The notes under the pieces are model-generated. The model did not search any database and was not told where the DNA came from. It was given only the letters and a program-made list of their open reading frames with translations. A program made the position numbers and the translations under genes. A stretch of DNA of 64,000 bases, taken from NCBI GenBank assembly GCA_020186115.1, contig WSYJ01000036.1, positions 248,001 to 312,000 on the forward strand. The letters are read 5' to 3'. Below are positions 61,601 to 64,000 of the stretch, piece by piece (positions within the stretch are counted from its first letter, which is position 1; the number at the start of each line of letters is the position of its first letter). Origin of the DNA: Histomonas meleagridis (lineage: Eukaryota > Parabasalia > Tritrichomonadida > Dientamoebidae).

Positions 61601-64000
61601 ACCACAAAAGAAAATGAAATCACAAAATTAAATGAAGAAACTCAGAACACATTAACATCAAAAGAAGAAGAAATTCAACAACTTCAAGATATAAGTGAAG
61701 AACTTCATCAAGAAGTGACAAACAAAGAAAACGAAATCACTAAGTTAACTGATGAATTAATAACAAAGGAAGAAGAAAGTGAAAAACTTAAACAAGAAAT
61801 ATCAAATAAAGAAAATGAAATTAATATATTAAAGGAAGAAATGAAAAATGAAATTTCAAATAAAGACGAAGTATCAAAGAAATTATTAGAAGAAATTGAT
61901 CAACTTAAACAAGAAATAATTAATAAGAATAATGAAATAGACGAAATAAATAAAGAAGGAAATAATAAAATAAACACAAAAGAAGAAGAAATTAAACAAA
62001 TTAAACAAGAATTAATAAATAAAGAAGAAGAAATTAATAAATTAAATGAAGAAATGAAAAATGAAATCGAATTAAAGAAAGAAGAAATTGAACAACTTAA
62101 ACATAATAATGAAGAACTTCAACAAGAAATTAATAAATTAAATGTAGAAATGAAAAATGAAATCTCTAATAAAGATGATGTAACGAAGAAATTAAGCGAA
62201 GAAATAGAACAACTAAAACGTAATAATGAAGAATATAAACAAGATATATCAAATAAAGAAAATGAAATTATTCAAATAACCGAAGAAATGAACAATAAAT
62301 TATTTGCAAAAGAAGAAGAAATCAAGCAAATAATTGAAAAAACGAATCATGAAATAGACTTAAAGAAAGAGGAAATTGAACAACTTAAGCAAGAAACGAA
62401 CATAAAAGAAGAAGAAATTAACAAATTAAATGAAGAAATTGAACAAATTAAACATAACAATGATGAACTCAATCAAGAAATAACAAATAAAAATAATGAA
62501 ATTAATAAATTGAATGAAGAGATGAAGAACGAAATCACTAACAAAGATGATCTGTCTAAGAAATTGAATGAAGAAATAGAACAACTTCAACAAGAAATAA
62601 CGAATAAAGAAAATGAAATCAGTAAATTAAATGAAGAAATTGAGCAATTTAAAAATAATAATGAAGAACTCAAATGCGAAATAACAACTAAAGAAAGCGA
62701 AATCAGCAAATTAAATGAAGAAATGAATAGTAAATTAACAATAAAAGAAGAAGAAATTAGCAAGTTAAATGAAGAAATGAACCAAATTCAAAACAATAAC
62801 GAAGAACTCAAACAAGAAATAGCAAATAAAGAAAATGAAATCAAAAAATTAAATGAAGAAATCAAAAATGAAATCTCTAATAACGATAATACAACCAAGG
62901 AATTATTTGATGAATTAGAACAACTCAAACAAGAAATAGCAAATAAAGAAAATGAAATTAACAAATTAAATGAAGAAATCAAAAACGAAATTTCTAATAA
63001 TGATGATGCAACCAAGAAATTGAACGAAGAAATTCAGCAACTTCAGGAAGTAAATGAAGAGCTTCATAAAGATTTAACTACAAAAGAGGAAGAAATCACA
63101 AAAATCAGCGAAGAATTAGAAAACGAGTTAGCAAATAAAGAAGAACAAATAAATCAAATTCAACAAGAAAAAGAAGAACTTAATAAGGAACTTGCTATAA
63201 AAGAAGAAGAAGTTAATGAATTCAAACAAACACTTGAAGCACATGAATCAAATCTTTTATCAAAAGATGAGCAATTAATAAAATTACAAGAAGAAATTTC
63301 AACTATTAAAGAACAACTTGTTCAAAGCAATGGAATTAATGAAGAGAATAAAGCTGAAATTTCCCAATTAAAAGATGAAATCAAACAAAAAGAAAACGAA
63401 AACAATGAACAAAGCGAAACAATTAATAAATATAAAGAAGAAAATAACAAATTAATTCAAGATTTAAATAACAAAGAAAACGAAATATTAAAACTTAATG
63501 ATAATATAAACGAAGTAAATTCCAATAATAAAGAATTAAATGAAGAAGTTACTAAACTTAAAACTGATATTGAGGTACTTACACAACATAAAATAAATAG
63601 TTTAAGTGATCAAGATGAACTTAAAAATGAAATCAATAAACTTATTAATGAATTATCTGAAATGAAAGAAAATAATAATAAACTTAATAAAGAATATAAT
63701 GTAAAAGAAAAAGAAATTAATAAATTAAAAGAAGATATAAATGAATTAAATCAACAAAATAATAACATTTTAAATGATAAAAATGAAATAGAAAATAAAT
63801 TAGAAATTAAAATTAAAGAGAATTCGGAATTAGAAAATAAAATAATTGAAATTTTAGAAGAAAATACACAATTTGAAATTAAATTAAATGAAACGAATGA
63901 AAAAATTAAAGAATTAAATATTATAATATCTGAAAATGAGGAATATATAAATAAATATAAAGAAGAAAATGTAAAAATTATAAATGAAAAAGAAGAAATT
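58688..64000 (+). CDS. Giant coiled-coil repeat protein, C-terminus beyond the window
   Basis: Open for 1,771 codons from ATG 58688 (MINSSDFESEIELISEW) to the window edge. Residues 1-60 are not coiled coil; the rest is nearly pure coiled coil of Glu, Lys, Asn, Ile and Leu. Tandem units recur, built on NKDEASKKLYEEIEQLKQE, ISNKDNEINKLNEEIKNE and KEEEINKLNEEM, at DNA level especially between 59,600 and 63,000. Trichomonad genomes hold many such proteins, usually labelled A-type inclusion or tethering proteins; the label says nothing about function. Golgin-like tethers, basal-body fibres or rootlet proteins are possible. The frame is open upstream to 58588 without an ATG, so the true 5' end may be damaged or lie further upstream. 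Confidence 0.8.
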   Translation, partial: MINSSDFESEIELISEWSKDTTFMPYDELVSNTNSVLHPLIQIIKEQIDLSNELNTLVNETTEEKQRLSNEIDEITNMFSAEIEEKDNNLKNANNQIEEKEKDIEILNQKIQQIANQSTEGDQELKEKLQITEELLSEAESKVNELQLKINEITEEKENYVQVITEKEEANKKLQNDLDSVLAEMESSSNEEMEKLKNEIESLKEQLSKQDKENDDLLNELANREEEVSKLKEEITNGKSSNEEEIQQIQKENDDLLKELSNREEEINKLKEEMNNKLLNKEEEIQEIQKENEELHQKLTNKEEEIHKLNDEIKNEISNKDEASKKLYEEIEQLKQEISNKDNEINEFKNEITNKDEEINKVNTEIEQLKQEIVNKDNENNEIKEEMNNKFSNKEEEINKLNEEKMNEIHVKEEEIERLKQEITDKDNEINKLNEEIKNEISDKDEASKKLYEEIEQLKQEISNKDNEINEFKNEITNKEEEINKINIEIEQLKQEVNNKENEINKLKEEIKNEITNKDEASKKLYEEIEQLKQENEGLQQEITTKEEEIHKINEEKINEIKGKEEEIQRLQQEITNKENEITNKDETSKNLYEEIEKLKQENEELQQEITTKEEEINKVNGKIEQHKQEITNKEEEIHKLKEEINNKISNKEEEISKLNKEIIDKDSEINKLNEEIKNEINAKEEEIDQLKQEVTNKDNEINKLNEEIKNEITNKDEASKKLYEEIEQLKHDNEELQQEITTKVNEINKLNEEMSSKITAKEEEINMLYEGMEELKNNNEEFQQKISNKENEIVQIKEEMNNKLNTKEEEIEQLKYNNEELQQEINKLNEEMKNEISNKDDISKKLNEEIEQLKQEIITKDNEIDQLKEEMNNKLNMKEEEIEQLKHITEELKQEITDKVNEIDKINEEMKNEISNKDETSKKLYGEIEQLKQEINMKEDQMNKLNEEISIKDDVTKKLNEEIQELQHQLTTKENEITKLNEETQNTLTSKEEEIQQLQDISEELHQEVTNKENEITKLTDELITKEEESEKLKQEISNKENEINILKEEMKNEISNKDEVSKKLLEEIDQLKQEIINKNNEIDEINKEGNNKINTKEEEIKQIKQELINKEEEINKLNEEMKNEIELKKEEIEQLKHNNEELQQEINKLNVEMKNEISNKDDVTKKLSEEIEQLKRNNEEYKQDISNKENEIIQITEEMNNKLFAKEEEIKQIIEKTNHEIDLKKEEIEQLKQETNIKEEEINKLNEEIEQIKHNNDELNQEITNKNNEINKLNEEMKNEITNKDDLSKKLNEEIEQLQQEITNKENEISKLNEEIEQFKNNNEELKCEITTKESEISKLNEEMNSKLTIKEEEISKLNEEMNQIQNNNEELKQEIANKENEIKKLNEEIKNEISNNDNTTKELFDELEQLKQEIANKENEINKLNEEIKNEISNNDDATKKLNEEIQQLQEVNEELHKDLTTKEEEITKISEELENELANKEEQINQIQQEKEELNKELAIKEEEVNEFKQTLEAHESNLLSKDEQLIKLQEEISTIKEQLVQSNGINEENKAEISQLKDEIKQKENENNEQSETINKYKEENNKLIQDLNNKENEILKLNDNINEVNSNNKELNEEVTKLKTDIEVLTQHKINSLSDQDELKNEINKLINELSEMKENNNKLNKEYNVKEKEINKLKEDINELNQQNNNILNDKNEIENKLEIKIKENSELENKIIEILEENTQFEIKLNETNEKIKELNIIISENEEYINKYKEENVKIINEKEEI

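Overview
The window looks like nuclear DNA of a parabasalid flagellate (Trichomonas/Tritrichomonas type). It is about 70% A+T and dense with mostly intronless genes. It carries several parabasalid hallmarks: an initiator-binding-domain (IBP39-like) transcription factor, DUF3447/ankyrin proteins, decayed BspA-type leucine-rich surface proteins with a C-terminal membrane anchor, a BTB-like plus F5/8-C protein, and a giant coiled-coil protein of the kind usually labelled 'A-type inclusion protein'. I favour a Tritrichomonas-like genome, but the species cannot be fixed from sequence reading alone.

Layout. 1-5.8 kb: an edge-truncated helical protein, a CCHC zinc-knuckle protein, a WDR5/Swd3-like protein and a bromodomain-like protein. 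6.0-7.65 kb: a DUF3447-ankyrin gene with intron-like spacers and a frameshift. 7.9-13.9 kb: an XRN-family 5'-3' exonuclease and a proline-rich Kelch/coiled-coil protein. 14.3-20.7 kb: two small divergent nuclear-type proteins, the IBP39-like factor, an acidic unknown, and a small interrupted ankyrin gene. 20.8-23.6 kb: two N-terminal acetyltransferase genes (NAA60-like and NAA15-like), convergent and 7 nt apart. 24.3-26.5 kb: a second DUF3447-ankyrin gene with spacers. 26.6-34.7 kb: an acidic unknown, an adenylate/UMP-CMP kinase, a PPP phosphatase, a V-ATPase G-like subunit and a coiled-coil protein. 35.6-42.6 kb: a frameshifted BTB-like/F5/8-C gene, then a gene joining a GBP-like GTPase to 24 ankyrin modules. 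43-46.7 kb: relics of a BspA surface protein and a DUF3447 gene. 46.8-51.7 kb: an unknown protein, a Sec20-like SNARE with a long lumenal tail, APC10, BAP31-like and a PP2A-family catalytic subunit. 52.4-56.5 kb: a second BspA/mucin-like relic and an ARMC3-like protein. 58.7 kb to the end: more than 1,770 codons of coiled coil running off the window.

Main discovery. In three separate ankyrin genes (6.0, 24.3 and 37.2-42.6 kb) every ankyrin repeat is its own ~90-nt coding module, separated from the next by an A+T-rich spacer that is almost always exactly 80 nt. The module period is therefore 170 bp: 19 of 23 intervals in the largest array, 4 of 5 in the second gene, and the one interval in the third. 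Since 170 is 2 mod 3, consecutive modules lie in different frames and the spacers often contain stops, so the genes make sense only if the spacers are removed. Spacer interiors are diverged but the edges are conserved: a GATATTTATTTG-like 5' edge, and TTTGGAA placed exactly 19 nt before the Thr codon of the next repeat. They do not carry the splice signals known from Trichomonas vaginalis (GTATGT ... ACTAACACACAG). This looks like a fixed-length intron class, or some other removal mechanism, tied to ankyrin-repeat boundaries.

Working together. Most intact genes are housekeeping: histone reading or methylation scaffold, RNA decay, N-terminal acetylation, nucleotide kinase, V-ATPase, phosphatases, ER trafficking, anaphase-promoting complex, and flagellum/ARM scaffold. 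The accessory genes (ankyrin, BspA, F5/8-C, coiled coil) show the duplication, frameshifting and decay typical of expanded families in these genomes.
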